Positions 63,401 to 64,000 of a stretch of DNA of 64,000 nt are shown piece by piece (within the stretch, counting starts at the first letter, position 1; every line of letters begins with the position of its first letter). A program made the translations under genes and the position numbers. Source of the DNA: an uncultured Butyricicoccus sp. (GTDB lineage: Bacteria; Bacillota; Clostridia; Oscillospirales; Butyricicoccaceae); the NCBI GenBank assembly GCA_944384745.1, contig CALWUO010000001.1, positions 77,975-141,974 of the forward strand. Direction: 5' to 3'. The notes beneath the pieces were generated by a model. That model saw nothing but the letters and a program-made list of their open reading frames with translations. It did not search any database and was not told the DNA's origin.

Positions 63401-64000
63401 CCAATAAAAAAATGCTTGATTTAAAAGATAAAATGCGTAAACTTGGCAATGTAAACCTTGATGCTATCGAGCAGTATAAAACTATTATGGAGCGTTTCAC
63501 ATTCTTAGGTGAACAAAAACAGGATTTAGAACACGCCCAAAATGAATTATATGGTGTTATAAACCAGTTGACCGATAATATGAGTAAAGTTTTTGCAAGA
63601 GAATTTGAAAAGCTTAATACATATTTTGGTGAAACTTTTAAAGAGATTTTTGGCGGCGGTACAGCAGAACTTAAACTGGTTGATAAAAAAGATATTCTAA
63701 ATTGTGGAATAGAAATTTTAGTTTGTCCTCCAGGAAAAGCAGTTAAAACGATAACACTTTTATCTGGTGGTGAAAAGGCTTTTGTTGCTATTAGTTTATA
63801 TTTTGCTATACTTAAATTAAGACCTACTCCATTTACTGTATTAGATGAGATTGAAGCTGCTCTTGATGATGTAAATGTTGCTAGATTTGCCAAATATGTA
63901 AAACGTCTTAGCGATAAAATTCAGTTTATTGTTATCACTCACCGCAGAGGTACTATGGAAAAATCAGATATGCTCTATGGTGTTACAATGCAAGAACGAG
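60499..64000 (+). CDS. smc: chromosome partition protein SMC, 3' end outside the window
   Basis: The frame is open from the ATG at 60499 to the window end, 1167 codons, about 15-20 short of a usual SMC. The head starts MILKSLLLQGFKSF, with Walker A GPNGSGKS (31-38). Long coiled coils flank a hinge (about 505-665, GPVSSLIGV to GGAMTGGS). The signature LSGGEKAF lies near 1088-1095 and Walker B TVLDEIEAALDD near 1113-1124. SMC with ScpA/ScpB organises and separates chromosomes. It follows rnc as in Bacillus; ftsY probably lies beyond. Confidence 0.97.
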   Translation, partial: MILKSLLLQGFKSFPDKTEIRFSGGMTAIVGPNGSGKSNISDALRWVLGEQSSRMLRGAKMEDVIFGGTSKRAPLGFAEVSLILDNSTGIFQSEHTEIMVTRKYYRSGESEYYLNKKHCRLKDIHELFMDTGIGKEGYSIIGQGRIDEILSLKSEDRRQIFEEAAGITKFRYRKEEAQRKLAETEENLIRIRDIYSELETQTKPLEKQAEKAKEYLSLRDELREVEITLWLLELDEIKKTQSEGTSKLEICQKQLDTTRKLVSDLYEQTENISSKIHKTDIDADDVRRLLREEEQKNAQRQSEIAVLKANIQNAKQNIERTKQDEQKRLEQSQSIKTQKLQHYKHCKELEQNQAELKKAISLSEQAMQTQKQQKIELVKNRDEIQNKIAILDGENFNISMKITAAKTALESMSGRTNNVDKETQNIQDQLKREKQIQLAYENKYTICQNKIYELEKLINDKKEIVKSTNEYLLQLQKQYNDLNSQSIDCQNRLKMLAEMQKDYEGFSRAVKLIMKQSQNGQMQGIRGPVSSLIGVGADYVIAIETALGAAASNIVVESSNDAKHAINFLKHNDGGRATFLPMDTIKPLSLKETGFENMTGCLGTADRLVDCAEEYRGIIENLLARTVIVKDLDCAMQIAKAYKNRFRIVTLDGQIIQAGGAMTGGSVSKTTGVIARADTLRQLEQNNSDIKKQLDLIREKITQTENEFKTAKIQLESYINENQQLKGEQTKLDALKNQHKTILERVNEQFNSLALEQTDISKAKLGYENAILEHENTKKELSYKLNALKQDYQNALNAIAECENKIAEQENELITLRTNMAQNNAEITSEKRTISDLENLSSEMAKGLEQIKQAYLEFEKQINEYKNKISELVNSQNQNKEKQLKEQIQDIAKKRLKLESEKTNTEKRIQHTNEELLSLERENARLTAQNIQIDEKKQQILDKMWEQYQLTPNIAEKYKISIDNKPSANKKMLDLKDKMRKLGNVNLDAIEQYKTIMERFTFLGEQKQDLEHAQNELYGVINQLTDNMSKVFAREFEKLNTYFGETFKEIFGGGTAELKLVDKKDILNCGIEILVCPPGKAVKTITLLSGGEKAFVAISLYFAILKLRPTPFTVLDEIEAALDDVNVARFAKYVKRLSDKIQFIVITHRRGTMEKSDMLYGVTMQER

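Noticed and set aside
1..64000. CRISPR arrays, transposases, integrases or phage genes
   Set aside because: No regularly spaced repeats and no mobile-element protein motifs were found; gene order is that of a conserved chromosome.

Overview
The window is an AT-rich, gene-dense stretch of a Gram-positive, low-GC bacterial chromosome. The gene set points to an endospore-forming, flagellated member of the Clostridia, perhaps an Oscillospirales/Ruminococcaceae-type lineage (inference). It holds Spo0A, SpoIVB, SpoIIP, GPR, a GerA-type germinant receptor and flagellin, and gene orders shared with Bacillus/Clostridium (gdpP-rplI-dnaB, tilS-hpt-ftsH, dprA-topA-trmFO, plsX-acp-rnc-smc). Promoters are mostly textbook sigma-A type. 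Most operons end in clear intrinsic terminators, and Shine-Dalgarno sites are strong. No insertion sequence, prophage, CRISPR array or rRNA operon was seen; the region looks like core genome.

Layout. 1-3.8 kb: end of a K+ transporter, rpmE, hflX, a YigZ-family gene, two tandem tRNA-Pro(UGG) genes and two small genes. 3.9-10.7 kb: spoIVB-spo0A, lepA-hemW, and an ACT-domain/UPF0210 pair. 10.7-15.7 kb, minus strand: gpr-spoIIP-gerAA-gerAC-gerAB behind a sigma-G-like promoter. 15.8-17.8 kb: rpsT, an SLH-domain protein and a glyoxalase-like protein. 17.9-25.7 kb: gdpP-rplI-dnaB-tilS-hpt-ftsH. 25.7-31.1 kb: an NSS transporter, then the aspartate-family genes (ACT regulator-hom-thrB-lysC). 31.2-39.5 kb: rlmB with a degenerate P-type ATPase-like protein, an EF-G paralogue, a DUF4830-like protein, an rRNA pseudouridine synthase and a PucR/CdaR-type regulator. 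39.6-44.6 kb: ftsE-ftsX-M23 peptidase-S41 peptidase, a cell-wall hydrolysis module. 44.6-49.3 kb: greA-lysS and small regulatory/membrane genes. 49.3-52.5 kb: flagellin with a structured leader, followed by a TPR glycosyltransferase. 52.5-64 kb: an RNA methyltransferase-dprA-topA-trmFO-plsX-acp-rnc block and most of smc, which runs off the right end.

Most notable points. (1) A 753-residue membrane protein keeps the eight-helix P1B ATPase layout and a recognisable soluble domain, but has Tyr in place of the phosphorylated Asp and has lost the actuator TGE and CPC motifs. (2) lysC has an in-frame internal start with its own strong Shine-Dalgarno at codon 246, predicting alpha and beta subunits. 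(3) The flagellin mRNA leader has two mutually exclusive folds and a hairpin presenting GGA in its loop, suggesting CsrA control. (4) FtsE carries an acidic, low-complexity C-terminal tail of about 250 residues. (5) The germinant-receptor operon is fused to gpr-spoIIP, with a terminator-like hairpin covering the gerAA ribosome-binding site. All functions are assigned by reading motifs; no database search was run.
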